A stretch of 64,000 bases of DNA, taken from assembly GCF_000425705.1 (NCBI RefSeq), contig NZ_AUDY01000008.1, positions 186,001 through 250,000 on the forward strand, in the 5' to 3' direction. The position numbers and the translations under genes are program-made. The stretch is from Halobacillus kuroshimensis DSM 18393. GTDB lineage: Bacteria; Bacillota; Bacilli; Bacillales; Halobacillaceae. The notes under the pieces are model-generated. The model had not been told where the DNA came from and ran no database searches. It saw only the letters and a program-made list of their open reading frames with translations. Shown in pieces: positions 15,969 through 24,848 of this stretch (the first letter of the stretch is position 1; each line of letters starts with the position of its first letter).

Positions 15969-17501
15969 ATGGAAAATGTGGTATCCATCCCGTCTGTTCA
16001 GGATGACCGGCCGACGCTGAATATCCATGGCGTCAAACATACGTACATGAAACCGAGAATTACAGCATTCATTCCCGCCCACAATGAAGAAAAATCCATC
16101 CGCGACTGCCTTGCCGGCCTCGGTGATCAGACGCTCCCAAAGGACGTGGAGCTTGATGTTATTGTCATCGCCGACAACTGCACAGACCGGACAGAAGAAG
16201 TTGCTCTCGCTGCAGGAGAAGAATTCAATCTTAATTTGAAAGTGTTGACGACCATCAATAACAAGCAGCGCAAAGTAGGGGCGTTAAACTCTGCCTGGAA
16301 GAGCATCTACGGTGATCCTCTGGACCTCTACGATAAGAAACCGAGTGTTTATGAGGAATTTTACAAAACCTCTGTCAAGGCGATCCTCGGGATGGATGCC
16401 GACAGCCGCCTCGCCCCGGATGCTCTGACGCAGCTCTGGGAAGGCCTGATGAGCGCCAGAAACATCGGCGGGGTGATGGCGAAGTATACGATGCGCATGC
16501 CGAAAAAGAAAAGCCTGATTTCTAAAGATGATGTTCATTATGAAGAAATGATTGCAAGCGGTCAATACGGCGGTCCGATGACGCGATGGTGGACCCATCA
16601 GCAGAAGCAGGACATGGCAAGCTGGCTGCTTGATCTGCAGTACCGGGGTGGAAGCACCTATGTTCTTGGTGGGCAGGCAACGTTGTTCCGCCCGGAAGCT
16701 CTTCAGGACATTATTGAGGAAAACAAACTCGATGGTCCGTGGCAGGATGAAAGTGATGTAGAGGATATGCTGCTAACCTGGCAGATCCAGAAAAAGTGGA
16801 AAACACTCATCAGCCCCAAAGCGCGCTGCTTCGTAGACTCGATGCGTTCCTACCACACCTTTCGTCAGCAGCGGAACAAATGGCAGGGAGGGACCGTCGA
16901 GCTCCTCACCAACAGTGACATCGGCGTAAAATCGAAACACCGTTCGAAAATCTGGCGTTCCCAGATCAAAACATTCATCGATTTGATGATCCGCCTGTTG
17001 TTCATCAGCCTTCTGACCGTATCGGTGGCAACCGATCAATTCTTCTGGTCGTGGATCTGGCTGACACCGATCATCCTTGCTTCTGTCCTGAATACGATTC
17101 TTGCCTTGAAAACACCGATGCACCGACCCATTGACGTCATTCTCGCCGGGTTATTGATCAGTCCTGAGATGTATATGTGGGTAAACTTTGTGACCTTTTC
17201 CCACGTCTGGCTCGGCAAGCTTTCCGCCCATAAAAAAGATGGATGGGCGATCCAATACAGTGCGGAGCGTGGAACAACGCGGAGTAAACTGGCGGAAGGT
17301 CTGGTCGGAATCGCAGCCGCTGTTGGAGTGCTCGTCTATCTGGCCTTCCATTACCGTGACTTCCTGACAAGTACCCCTGTTCAGGAAGCGGTGTACCCTT
17401 ATCTCGACACAGGCTGGGTGATGTTAACCGTACTTACCATCTATACCTCATTGTTAATGGCGTACCAAATCTGGACGCTCCGTGGAAGACACACAGCATA
17501 A
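15969..17501 (+). CDS. Processive family 2 glycosyltransferase, membrane bound
   Basis: 510 residues. The GT-A domain at about 30-330 has ITAFIPAHNEE, the nucleotide-binding IADNCTD, the DxD motif MDADS, and the acceptor/processivity motifs EDMLLTW and QQRNKW (QxxRW). Four to five membrane segments follow (about 345-500). This is the architecture of NodC/hyaluronan-synthase/IcaA-type polymerases that make and export a beta-linked polysaccharide. The gene for UDP-glucose synthesis follows after 27 bases, so a UDP-glucose- or UDP-glucuronate-derived exopolymer is likely. AATGGAGG precedes the ATG. Confidence 0.85.
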   Translation: MENVVSIPSVQDDRPTLNIHGVKHTYMKPRITAFIPAHNEEKSIRDCLAGLGDQTLPKDVELDVIVIADNCTDRTEEVALAAGEEFNLNLKVLTTINNKQRKVGALNSAWKSIYGDPLDLYDKKPSVYEEFYKTSVKAILGMDADSRLAPDALTQLWEGLMSARNIGGVMAKYTMRMPKKKSLISKDDVHYEEMIASGQYGGPMTRWWTHQQKQDMASWLLDLQYRGGSTYVLGGQATLFRPEALQDIIEENKLDGPWQDESDVEDMLLTWQIQKKWKTLISPKARCFVDSMRSYHTFRQQRNKWQGGTVELLTNSDIGVKSKHRSKIWRSQIKTFIDLMIRLLFISLLTVSVATDQFFWSWIWLTPIILASVLNTILALKTPMHRPIDVILAGLLISPEMYMWVNFVTFSHVWLGKLSAHKKDGWAIQYSAERGTTRSKLAEGLVGIAAAVGVLVYLAFHYRDFLTSTPVQEAVYPYLDTGWVMLTVLTIYTSLLMAYQIWTLRGRHTA

Positions 17502-17528
17502 CCACTTGAATTAAAGGAGGACATTAGG

Positions 17529-18428
17529 ATGAAAGTGAAAAAAGCGATTATTCCAGCAGCGGGTTTTGGGACGAGGTTTCTTCCAGCAACGAAAGCGCAG
17601 CCGAAGGAAATGCTGCCCATTGTTGACAAGCCGACCATCCAGTACATTGTAGAAGAAGCCATCCAAGCGGGTATCGAAGAAATCATCATTGTGACAGGAA
17701 AAGGGAAGCGGTCGATCGAGGATCATTTTGACACGGCCTTTGAATTGGAAAAAACGCTGCTGGATAAAGGCAAGCAGAAACTGCTGGACCAAGTCCGTTA
17801 CACGACCAATCTCGCTGACATCCATTACATTCGGCAGAAAGAGCAGAAGGGACTCGGTCATGCGGTCTGGTGTGCCCGCCACTTCATCGGGGACGAGCCG
17901 TTCGCTGTGCTTCTCGGTGACGATATTATGCGGAGTGCGAGACCCGGCATCCGCCAGCTGATGGATATTTATGAAGAAACACAGTCCCCGGTCATCGGTG
18001 TGAAAGCAGTACCGATGGAAGAGGCCCATAAATACGGGGTCATCCAGCCGGCTGCCCAGCAGGGACGGTGGTATGATGTGGAAGGCTTTGTTGAAAAACC
18101 AAAGCCGGGAACGGCCCCGTCCAATATGGCAATCATCGGCCGCTACGTCCTGACCCCTGAAATATTCGCCTACCTGGACCGCCACGAAATCGGAGCAGGT
18201 GGGGAAATCCAACTGACGGACGCGATTGACCGTCTGAACGACATCCATTCTGTCCATGCCTGGGAGATGGAGGGGCGTCGCTATGATGTAGGGGAGAAAC
18301 TTGGGTTTGTCCAGACCACGATTGATCTTGCTCTCGAACGTGAGGAGCTTCAGGAAGACCTGTATCAGTATATGAAAAAAGTGGTCGAAAACTATGAAAT
18401 CATGCGGATGAAAACACAGATTTCGTAA
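17529..18428 (+). CDS. gtaB: UTP--glucose-1-phosphate uridylyltransferase
   Basis: 299 residues with the nucleotidyltransferase N-terminus [27 protein letters not shown], then [15 protein letters not shown] and FVEKPKPG, all as in GtaB/GalU. It makes UDP-glucose from UTP and glucose-1-phosphate for cell-wall and exopolymer synthesis. AAAGGAGG precedes the ATG. Its position directly behind the glycosyltransferase suggests it is a dedicated supply enzyme (like hasC in hyaluronan operons) rather than the only gtaB of the genome; that part is inference. Confidence 0.93.
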   Translation: MKVKKAIIPAAGFGTRFLPATKAQPKEMLPIVDKPTIQYIVEEAIQAGIEEIIIVTGKGKRSIEDHFDTAFELEKTLLDKGKQKLLDQVRYTTNLADIHYIRQKEQKGLGHAVWCARHFIGDEPFAVLLGDDIMRSARPGIRQLMDIYEETQSPVIGVKAVPMEEAHKYGVIQPAAQQGRWYDVEGFVEKPKPGTAPSNMAIIGRYVLTPEIFAYLDRHEIGAGGEIQLTDAIDRLNDIHSVHAWEMEGRRYDVGEKLGFVQTTIDLALEREELQEDLYQYMKKVVENYEIMRMKTQIS

Positions 18429-18433
18429 ATAAG

Positions 18434-18471
18434 AACCGTTTCTGTCTGTTTACAGACAGAGACGGTTTTTT
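18434..18471 (+). terminator. Rho-independent terminator after gtaB
   Basis: AACCGTTTCTGTCTG (18434-18448) pairs with 18453-18467, one wobble pair, followed by TTTTT. Confidence 0.88.
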
Positions 18472-18582
18472 AGATTGCCGCTTAACAAGCGTATGGAAAT
18501 GAGGCCCCGGGCCATGGCTGGTCCATGTTACGATGGAAACAGGCTGGAAAATGTAGATGCTTCTTATAAGGAGAGAGGGAAC

Positions 18583-18744
18583 ATGGACAACTCCTACGCG
18601 GTTGGGTGGGGAACGCTCGCCTTGATCAACGCCGGCCTCGCTCAAGGGAAAAATCGGACAGGATTGTATTGGTTTTTGTTATCGGTCCTGCTTGGTCCGC
18701 TGGCGACATTGATTCTTTTATTCGTAGAAAAAAGGGGAGGGTGA
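18583..18744 (+). CDS. Small membrane protein (first of a small-gene cluster)
   Basis: 53 residues: a glycine/alanine-rich start (AVGWGTLALINAGLAQGKNR) and one membrane segment (about 27-46, GLYWFLLSVLLGPLATLIL). AAGGAGAGAGGG precedes the ATG. No family recognised. It heads a run of four or five very short genes packed tail to head up to 19571. Confidence 0.6.
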   Translation: MDNSYAVGWGTLALINAGLAQGKNRTGLYWFLLSVLLGPLATLILLFVEKRGG

Positions 18745-18775
18745 TCTTAAAAAAGTACGCTGGCTCCCGTTCGAA

Positions 18776-18844
18776 ATGGACGACATACATAAAAAGATAG
18801 ATAACCTGATGATGAAAAGAAAGAAGGAGGGACATCAATTGTGA
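18776..18844 (+). CDS. Possible 22-residue peptide gene
   Basis: A short charged frame (MDDIHKKIDNLMMKRKKEG) whose stop overlaps the GTG of the next gene in a GTGA arrangement, as coupled genes do. The in-frame sequence also looks coding upstream of the ATG (LKKVRWLPFE) but has no canonical start codon there. No clear ribosome binding site. Low confidence. Confidence 0.25.
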   Translation: MDDIHKKIDNLMMKRKKEGHQL

Positions 18845-19026
18845 TTGTCGGTCGGATTGTATTTGTTTTAGGATTGTTTTTTGTGTTTTTTAGTGCGGTC
18901 GCTGCGGTTGTGATGCTTTTTACGGGCAGGGGAGGATCTGTCCTTCCGTGGTTTGGTCTGTTGAATGGCTTCATGGCCATGGGCGTCGGCGACCTTGTTA
19001 TCAAAGCGAATCAGACGGTGGAGTAG
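18841..19026 (+). CDS. Small membrane protein
   Basis: 61 residues with two hydrophobic segments (about 2-26 and 36-55) separated by FTGRGGSV. GAAGGAGGG lies about eight bases before the GTG. No family recognised. The next gene begins immediately after its stop. Confidence 0.6.
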   Translation: MIVGRIVFVLGLFFVFFSAVAAVVMLFTGRGGSVLPWFGLLNGFMAMGVGDLVIKANQTVE

Positions 19027-19215
19027 GTGATGATGATGGGTGGATTTTTCGTTCTTGTAGGTGTAGGTTTGTTTTTATATGTCGTCTTTACCGTGAGTTA
19101 CATGGATAAAAAGATGAGAAAGCAGGAAAGGGATATAGAGGAAGTGAAATCTCTTTTAAAAGTAGTGATTAAAGAGCAGGAGCGGCGCAGGGAAGGAACA
19201 TACTGGAGGGAGTGA
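19027..19215 (+). CDS. Small membrane-anchored coiled-coil protein
   Basis: About 60 residues: one N-terminal membrane segment (GGFFVLVGVGLFLYVVF) followed by a charged helix (MDKKMRKQERDIEEVKSLLKVVIKEQE). Four start codons stand in a row (GTG 19027, ATG 19030, 19033 and 19036); GGAGTAGG upstream does not decide between them. Function unknown; the layout suggests a membrane-tethered scaffold. Confidence 0.6.
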   Translation: MMMMGGFFVLVGVGLFLYVVFTVSYMDKKMRKQERDIEEVKSLLKVVIKEQERRREGTYWRE

Positions 19216-19220
19216 ATGCT

Positions 19221-19571
19221 GTGAATCTATGGATACTCATCGGGGGCGGGATTGTGCTCCTCTTTACCCTGGATTTTTTGTTGAAAAAGCTGTTGGGGAT
19301 AAAGAAGACCCGGTACGTGCAAGAAACATCAGGAAAAAAAGCTTACCAATGGGTGAGAGGTGTGGCCGCCGTTGTCTTTGTAAGTCTTCTCTGGCCTGTC
19401 CTTTCTCTGGAGTCTACCTTTTATCTAAGGGTATTCTGGGTCAGCTTTCTTGTCATCATGACAGGCATTGAGGTTTGGTTTGAATACCGATACATCAAAA
19501 TATCCAGGCAGTTTATCAAAACACTCGCCCTCGGGTCGGTGTTGATCACTTTTGCCCTATTCATCCATTAA
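19221..19571 (+). CDS. Membrane protein, DUF4181-like
   Basis: 116 residues with about four membrane segments. The cytoplasmic loop after the first (KKLLGIKKTRYVQETSGKKAYQW) resembles DUF4181 proteins of Bacillus, a family without known function. GGAGGG is ten bases before the GTG at 19221 and only one base before the in-frame GTG at 19212, so I prefer 19221. It ends the small-gene cluster. Confidence 0.6.
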   Translation: MNLWILIGGGIVLLFTLDFLLKKLLGIKKTRYVQETSGKKAYQWVRGVAAVVFVSLLWPVLSLESTFYLRVFWVSFLVIMTGIEVWFEYRYIKISRQFIKTLALGSVLITFALFIH

Positions 19572-19593
19572 ATTAGGAAAGGCGGGAAAGAGG

Positions 19594-20862
19594 ATGAAGC
19601 TTGAGAATGCCGTTTTTTTGAATGCGGAAGGATGTTTGGAAAGAGGCGGGTTTCGCATAGTGAACGGGAAAATCACCTTTCAACCTGACGCTCAGGAGGA
19701 AGAAGTGATGGATTGTGAGGAGTACATCATTGTGCCTGGATTAGTGAATGTCCACTTTCACAGCTATTCCCCTTTAGCAGCCGGGTTGATGAAAGAGATG
19801 GCTATTCAGGACTGGGCTGGTGATTCTGACCAGGGCCGCATCCAGCAGCTGTTTTTTGATTATCTCGATCATTATATGTCCCAAGAGCTTTTCTATAAGG
19901 TGGCGCAGAAGAGTTACATCGAAATGGTGAAAAGCGGGATAACCTTCGTGAGCGACTCGGATCCCGGCCCATCTCCGTGGCAGCTGAGTGAAGCGGTGAA
20001 CGAACTGGGAATCCGGGGAATCGTAGATACATATGAAGAAATCGGGGAGTATCATAACAAAATCAACGGACGAGTGATGTTCGGAACGCACTTGCTGGAA
20101 GAGGAAGACGTGACCGAAGAGGAACTGCTAAAGCTGCAAAATGAGAAAGAAGCGTACAAGGCGGTCCGGATGACCCACTGCATGGAAAACAAGTGGCGCC
20201 ACGACCTTGTTTACGAGGCGTTCGGCCGGTCCAGCGTCGAGCTCTATCAGGAGCGCGGCCTGTTGGATGAGGAGACTGTCCTTTTTCACGGTGTCTATCT
20301 GTCTGAAAAAGATATCGAAAGGATTGCAGATCATGAAAGCTCCGTTGTGCACTGTCCGTTATCCAACCTCGACACCGGAGCAGGGGTGGCGGATGTTCCT
20401 CTTATGATTGAAAAAGGGGTGAACGTCTCTCTCGGCACCGATTTCGTCCACACGAATATGTGGGACCTTATGAAGATGGTGTATTACGGATTGAAAATCC
20501 ACCAGCCGGTCGACCGCTTTTCCGCCGTAGACGTGTGGAAGATGGCAACAGAGAACGGCGCGGCCGCGTATGGAATGCGGGACAAGCTGGGCCGGATCGC
20601 AGAAGGCTTTGAGGCGGATCTTGTGTTCATCAGAAAAAATGAATATACAGGCACTTTCTTTGAGAACGAACGATTTTCCGATGCTCTCCACAACCTGTTA
20701 TTCCAAACGAGGGACGAGGATGTGGCGCACGTCATGGTCGAGGGGGACTGGGTGATGAAAGATAGAAGGATGACGAACATCGATGAAAAGGAAATCAATG
20801 AGGCATTTGTAGAAATACGTCAGGAATTCAGGGAATATGTGGCCCAGCGGGAGCTATCCTGA
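19594..20862 (+). CDS. Amidohydrolase, ATZ/TRZ (deaminase) type
   Basis: 422 residues of the amidohydrolase superfamily. HxH is VNVHFHSYSP (about residue 55), with a conserved-type THCMEN, LFHGVYLS, VVHCPLSNLDTGAG and the metal-binding aspartate in SLGTDFVHTNMWDLM. This set is typical of S-adenosylhomocysteine/methylthioadenosine deaminases, guanine deaminases and chlorohydrolases. The exact substrate is not evident. GGGAAAGAGG precedes the ATG at 19594. Its TGA overlaps the ATG of the next gene by one base, so the two are coupled. Confidence 0.82.
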   Translation: MKLENAVFLNAEGCLERGGFRIVNGKITFQPDAQEEEVMDCEEYIIVPGLVNVHFHSYSPLAAGLMKEMAIQDWAGDSDQGRIQQLFFDYLDHYMSQELFYKVAQKSYIEMVKSGITFVSDSDPGPSPWQLSEAVNELGIRGIVDTYEEIGEYHNKINGRVMFGTHLLEEEDVTEEELLKLQNEKEAYKAVRMTHCMENKWRHDLVYEAFGRSSVELYQERGLLDEETVLFHGVYLSEKDIERIADHESSVVHCPLSNLDTGAGVADVPLMIEKGVNVSLGTDFVHTNMWDLMKMVYYGLKIHQPVDRFSAVDVWKMATENGAAAYGMRDKLGRIAEGFEADLVFIRKNEYTGTFFENERFSDALHNLLFQTRDEDVAHVMVEGDWVMKDRRMTNIDEKEINEAFVEIRQEFREYVAQRELS

Positions 20863-22382
20863 TGCAGGCGGTCCTGTTTGATCTGGATGGCACGCTGCTT
20901 GACCGGGACGCTTCTGTACGGATGTTTATTACCAGGCAGTATGAGAGATGGCAGGAGGCGCTCAGCATCATTCCTAAAGAAACATACGTGCAGCGGTTTA
21001 TCGAACTGGATGACCACGGATACGTTTGGAAAGATGTTGTCTATCAGCAGCTGATTGAGGAATTTGATATCAAAGGTGCAGCGTGGGAAGAACTGCTGGA
21101 CGACTATTTGAAACATTTTCAAGATTCTTGTGTACCCTTTCCTTTTCTCATCGAAATGGCAGAGGGGCTGCAAAGCAATGGGTGGAAGCTCGGAATCATA
21201 ACAAATGGACGCGATCCCTTCCAAATGGACAACATGGAGGCGATCGGCATCCATTCTTATATGCAGGAAATTCTTATCTCCGAATCTGAAGGCGTAAAAA
21301 AGCCGGATTCAGCCATTTTTAAAAGAGCGGCCCGGCGTCTGGGAGTGCCGGTGGAAGCCTGCGTATTTGTTGGCGACCATCCGGAAAAAGATGTCCAGGC
21401 AGCAGCAAAAGCAGGCATGAAAACCGTTTGGAAGAAGAACCCACTTTGGAAAACAGCAGAAGCCGATGCTGTGATCACCGGATTAGAGCAAGTTCCTGTA
21501 GTGCTGCGTAACTTACTGAAAAAAGAGAAAGCGGATATCATTCAAGGGCACTGTCCTGGTCTGTCTGTGCATGCTATGGAAAGATATGAGCTTGGTCAGA
21601 ACAATGACGTCTACCTCATCAATGGGAAGTATGTGTTCCGCTTTCCGAAATACAAGGAAGGGGTTCAGAAGCTCATTCAGGAAACGCGTGTCCTTGATCA
21701 TATTCAAGGGAAACTCCCTCTTTCTATTCCTGAACCTGCATACAGGTTTTTGGATGATCAGGAGCCGGAGAATGCTTTTGCGGGCGTCCGGTGGATCGAA
21801 GGAGAGCCATTGTGGCCTGAGGATATGGAAAGACTGGAGGAGTCCTTGCAGAAACACATCGCAGGACAGTTGTCCTCGTTCCTCTGTAGACTTCACAACA
21901 TACCGACCGAACGTAGGACAGTAGAGAAGACGACAGCGGAACAGATAAAAGCTGACCTTGAAACGTTATATGCAGACATCCAGCACCGATTGTTTCCTTT
22001 CATGTGCGGCCCTTCCACGATAGAGGTGAAAGATACTTTCGAAGCCTTTTTTGAGCAGGAACGGTTTACGTTTTCCACAACGCTCATTCACGGAGATTTT
22101 GGTCCGTCCAACCTGCTCTGGGATAAAAAGAGCAGGCAGGTCACAGGTGTGATAGACTTCGGAGAAACAGGCATCGGCGATCCTGCCTATGATTTTGCAG
22201 GTCTTCTGTCCGGTTACGGCGAAGCTTTTGTTAAAGAGGCATTGTCTCTGTATCCAGGCGGGGCGCAGATGTTTGAACGTGCCCATTTCTATCAACAGAC
22301 GTTTGCTTTGCAGGAGGCGCTCTACGGTCTGGATTATGGGGACAGGGCGGCTTTTGAAAGCGGAATGAGCAGGTATCAGTGA
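20862..22382 (+). CDS. Fusion of HAD hydrolase and APH-type phosphotransferase/kinase
   Basis: 506 residues made of two complete enzymes. Residues 1 to about 215 are a HAD phosphatase: motif I FDLDGTLLDRD, motif II IITNGRD, the lysine region EGVKKPDSAIF, motif IV FVGDHPEKD. Residues about 230-506 are an aminoglycoside/choline-kinase-like fold: YELGQNNDVYLINGKYVFRFPK, the Brenner motif LIHGDFGPSNLLW and the metal aspartate VIDFGETGIGDPAYDFA. The frame is continuous, so the fusion is not an annotation artefact. A bifunctional enzyme that phosphorylates one compound and dephosphorylates another, working with the overlapping amidohydrolase, is an inference. Confidence 0.85.
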   Translation: MQAVLFDLDGTLLDRDASVRMFITRQYERWQEALSIIPKETYVQRFIELDDHGYVWKDVVYQQLIEEFDIKGAAWEELLDDYLKHFQDSCVPFPFLIEMAEGLQSNGWKLGIITNGRDPFQMDNMEAIGIHSYMQEILISESEGVKKPDSAIFKRAARRLGVPVEACVFVGDHPEKDVQAAAKAGMKTVWKKNPLWKTAEADAVITGLEQVPVVLRNLLKKEKADIIQGHCPGLSVHAMERYELGQNNDVYLINGKYVFRFPKYKEGVQKLIQETRVLDHIQGKLPLSIPEPAYRFLDDQEPENAFAGVRWIEGEPLWPEDMERLEESLQKHIAGQLSSFLCRLHNIPTERRTVEKTTAEQIKADLETLYADIQHRLFPFMCGPSTIEVKDTFEAFFEQERFTFSTTLIHGDFGPSNLLWDKKSRQVTGVIDFGETGIGDPAYDFAGLLSGYGEAFVKEALSLYPGGAQMFERAHFYQQTFALQEALYGLDYGDRAAFESGMSRYQ

Positions 22383-22403
22383 TGGGAAAAGGAGGGGAAT
22401 GCA

Positions 22404-22784
22404 TTGGTCAACTATCATAACCGTACGTTTGTATCCGTCGAAAACAGCCCAGGTGGGGAAGTTTCGTCCAAAACACAGTTTACGTATTACCAGGAGGGCC
22501 GCATCCTTTATGCGGATTATGCAGGTGGAGATATTATCAAAGGGCGGCTGATTGGAATTGTCCATGAGGATGATACGCTCGAATTCAGATACAATCATAT
22601 CAACACCGATCATGAAATCAGAGGAGGTAAGTGCCGGTCTGTGCCGCACATCAACGAAGATGGACAGCTGGAGCTGCATGAACAATGGCAGTGGATGGAC
22701 GAGGAACAGACAACGGGTTCGTCCATCATTAAAGAGGTCGAGTCACGGGAGCTGCACCGTACATTTAAAGAGAAGAACCTGTAA
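22404..22784 (+). CDS. N-acetylglutamate synthase-like small protein
   Basis: 126 residues, TTG start with AAAAGGAGGGG upstream. [56 protein letters not shown] and LHEQWQW match a small conserved Bacillus family often labelled n-acetylglutamate synthase; I doubt that label reflects an activity. Soluble, single domain. A strong terminator lies downstream. Confidence 0.75.
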   Translation: MVNYHNRTFVSVENSPGGEVSSKTQFTYYQEGRILYADYAGGDIIKGRLIGIVHEDDTLEFRYNHINTDHEIRGGKCRSVPHINEDGQLELHEQWQWMDEEQTTGSSIIKEVESRELHRTFKEKNL

Positions 22785-22803
22785 ATGCACGATCGAGGGG
22801 AAG

Positions 22804-22846
22804 AAAGAAGGCACGATCACGGACAGCCCGGGATCGTGCCTTCTTT
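22804..22846. terminator. Bidirectional terminator between convergent genes
   Basis: AAAGAAGGCACGATC (22804-22818) pairs with 22832-22846 in a 15-bp perfect stem; A- and T-rich on its two flanks, it serves both the gene upstream and the convergent SDR. Confidence 0.88.
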
Positions 22847-23716
22847 TTATTCCTTTACATACTTTTCAAAATGACGGCCCCAGTGCGGCTGAGTTCCGTC
22901 CGCATCCTTAAATCCATAAACGTCGGAAAGTCCCCACGTACTCAGTGCCTGTCCGTTAAACCGGGCGGCATCCGGATCGAGTACGAGGTGTTTCAACGCC
23001 TCTCCAATGTAAGCCGGCGATTCAGAGGCGATGAAGTGAGGATCGACCTCGGCGCCCTCCCTCCAGTTTTCCTCTGTCACACCAAAGTGTTCCAGCATCG
23101 CTTCGGAACGGAGGAACCCCGGTGTCAACGAAACAGCGGTAATGCCAAAGGCTTTCAAATCCTCCGCCATCGCTGCGGCCATGTGGATGTTCGAGACTTT
23201 GGCAAGGCTGTAATAAAAACTGCCGCGGTAATTGTAGTCGGTGCCATCCGTTATTTCTACAATCAAACCGGAGCGGTTCTTTTTCATAAGCGGTACAGCA
23301 TGATGAGCCGTAATGATATGGCCCTGCACAGCCTGATTCAGGAGCTGCAGCCCTTTAGTCATATCATGATCCGCAATATCTTTTCCCCATTCAGTCAGCG
23401 GGTCACCGCCCCAGATATCATTGACGAGGATGTCGAGTTTTCCGTCTTGTTCCTCTTCAATCTTTTGAAAAAGTTTTTGAACATCTTCTTCTTTCGTGTG
23501 GTCGACTTTGACCGGAATGCCTGTCCCGCCGGCTTTTGTAACAAGCTCCGCACTTTCTTCAATCGTTTCCTTCCGCCCCATCGGGGATTGTGCTTCTCTT
23601 GTTGTCCGTCCGGTGACGTAAACGACAGCTCCGGCTTCTCCAAGCTTGACAGCCATTGCTCTGCCTGCTCCCCGGGTTGCTCCTGCTACTACAGCGATTT
23701 TATTGTTCATGGTCAT
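22847..23716 (-). CDS. Short-chain dehydrogenase/reductase (SDR)
   Basis: 289 residues. The Rossmann start is VVAGATRGAGRAMA (GxxxGxG), and the catalytic Tyr-Lys pair is FYYSLAKVS (YxxxK) near residue 167. The usual NNAG after strand 4 is changed to NDIWGG, as in some SDRs that use NADP with bulky substrates. The substrate is unknown. AAAGGAAG precedes the ATG. A WYL regulator is transcribed away from it and probably controls it. Confidence 0.87.
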   Translation of the reverse strand: MTMNNKIAVVAGATRGAGRAMAVKLGEAGAVVYVTGRTTREAQSPMGRKETIEESAELVTKAGGTGIPVKVDHTKEEDVQKLFQKIEEEQDGKLDILVNDIWGGDPLTEWGKDIADHDMTKGLQLLNQAVQGHIITAHHAVPLMKKNRSGLIVEITDGTDYNYRGSFYYSLAKVSNIHMAAAMAEDLKAFGITAVSLTPGFLRSEAMLEHFGVTEENWREGAEVDPHFIASESPAYIGEALKHLVLDPDAARFNGQALSTWGLSDVYGFKDADGTQPHWGRHFEKYVKE

Positions 23717-23804
23717 ATAATCTTCCTTTCCTTTGCGTTACCTGTATCCTACCTTTAATCTATGACAAAGAGTGTCATACTTGAAAAAGAGGAGGGGTTT
23801 TTTT

Positions 23805-24767
23805 ATGAAAGCAGAACGTTTGATAAAAATCCTTCTGCTTCTCCAGCATGGACAGACGATGACAACGCGCCGGATGGCTGAGGAGCTGGAAGTATCAGAA
23901 CGGACCATCCACCGTGATATGGAATCCCTGAGTGCTGCCGGACTTCCGGTGTATGCAGAGAAAGGAAGAGCAGGGGGATGGAGACTCGTCGATCATTGGA
24001 AACAGAAGCTCAGCTGGCTGAAGGAACAGGAGATGCTGGCTTTATTTCTTCCACCAGCAGATAAAATCATACAGGATCTCCACATGGATGATGGCGGGGA
24101 CGACCGAATGCAGAAGCTGCTTTTATCACTGCCTGAACATTCCAGAGAGGCGGCACGGAATGTATGGTCCCGTATATATGTAGATATGGGCACATGGAAA
24201 AAACGGGGGGAGGAAACAGGTCCTTCTCTGGATATTTTGAAAAAAGCGGTCATGGAGGAGAAAAAGGTTCAAATGATTTACGAAAAAGCTGATGGAACGG
24301 TGACAGAGGAAACCATCTGCCCGCTCGGTCTGATTGCCAAGTCGAACCAATGGTACGTGGCTGCGCTGAATGATCAGGGAGAGTACCGGAACTATAAACA
24401 CGCGCGGGTCCAAACAGTAATAGAAACAGACGAAACGTTTGAAAGACCTGCTGACTTTCATCTGGCTTCCTATTGGGAAGCGTCTAAAAAACAGTTCACA
24501 CGCAATCTCCCAAAGTATCCTGTTACACTCCGCGTTTCACCGGAGGCCTACCGCCGCCTCTTTTTTACTCCGCGTTTTGTCACGCCGGATGGAGAAGGCC
24601 GTACAGGGGCTGATGGCTGGGTGGAGCAGCCATTGTTGTTCAACACGGAAGAAGAAGCGGCCGGTTTTGTCACAGGATTCGGCGGACAAGTGAAGGTGTT
24701 GAAGCCTGAAGCACTCATTGGAAAAATTAAAGCGAGAGCACAGGGCATTCTGGACCTTTATAAATGA
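23805..24767 (+). CDS. HTH-WYL transcriptional regulator (YafY family)
   Basis: 320 residues: an N-terminal DeoR-type HTH (about 1-55, RRMAEELEVSERTIHRDMESL), then a WYL domain (about 140-220, including GLIAKSNQWYVAALN) and the C-terminal extension. Such proteins bind DNA under the control of a ligand held by the WYL fold. GAGGAGGGG precedes the ATG at 23805. It is divergent from the SDR gene with about 90 bases between them, the classical layout for regulating the neighbour. Confidence 0.87.
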   Translation: MKAERLIKILLLLQHGQTMTTRRMAEELEVSERTIHRDMESLSAAGLPVYAEKGRAGGWRLVDHWKQKLSWLKEQEMLALFLPPADKIIQDLHMDDGGDDRMQKLLLSLPEHSREAARNVWSRIYVDMGTWKKRGEETGPSLDILKKAVMEEKKVQMIYEKADGTVTEETICPLGLIAKSNQWYVAALNDQGEYRNYKHARVQTVIETDETFERPADFHLASYWEASKKQFTRNLPKYPVTLRVSPEAYRRLFFTPRFVTPDGEGRTGADGWVEQPLLFNTEEEAAGFVTGFGGQVKVLKPEALIGKIKARAQGILDLYK

Positions 24768-24848
24768 ATCTCAGAAAGGCATGAACCCTCCTGTTTTTTT
24801 GATATGATATAGAAGAAGGAAATGTCAGGAAAAGGGAGGACGAAAATC

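Noticed and set aside
18741-18800. A 19-codon frame with a GTGA overlap to the preceding gene
   Set aside because: No ribosome binding site of its own is separable and the product (short, basic) looks like chance; the alternative frame ending at 18844 is slightly better.
23395-23758. Long plus-strand frame 22871-23758 opposite the SDR gene
   Set aside because: It is the complementary shadow of the SDR; the minus frame has all SDR motifs.
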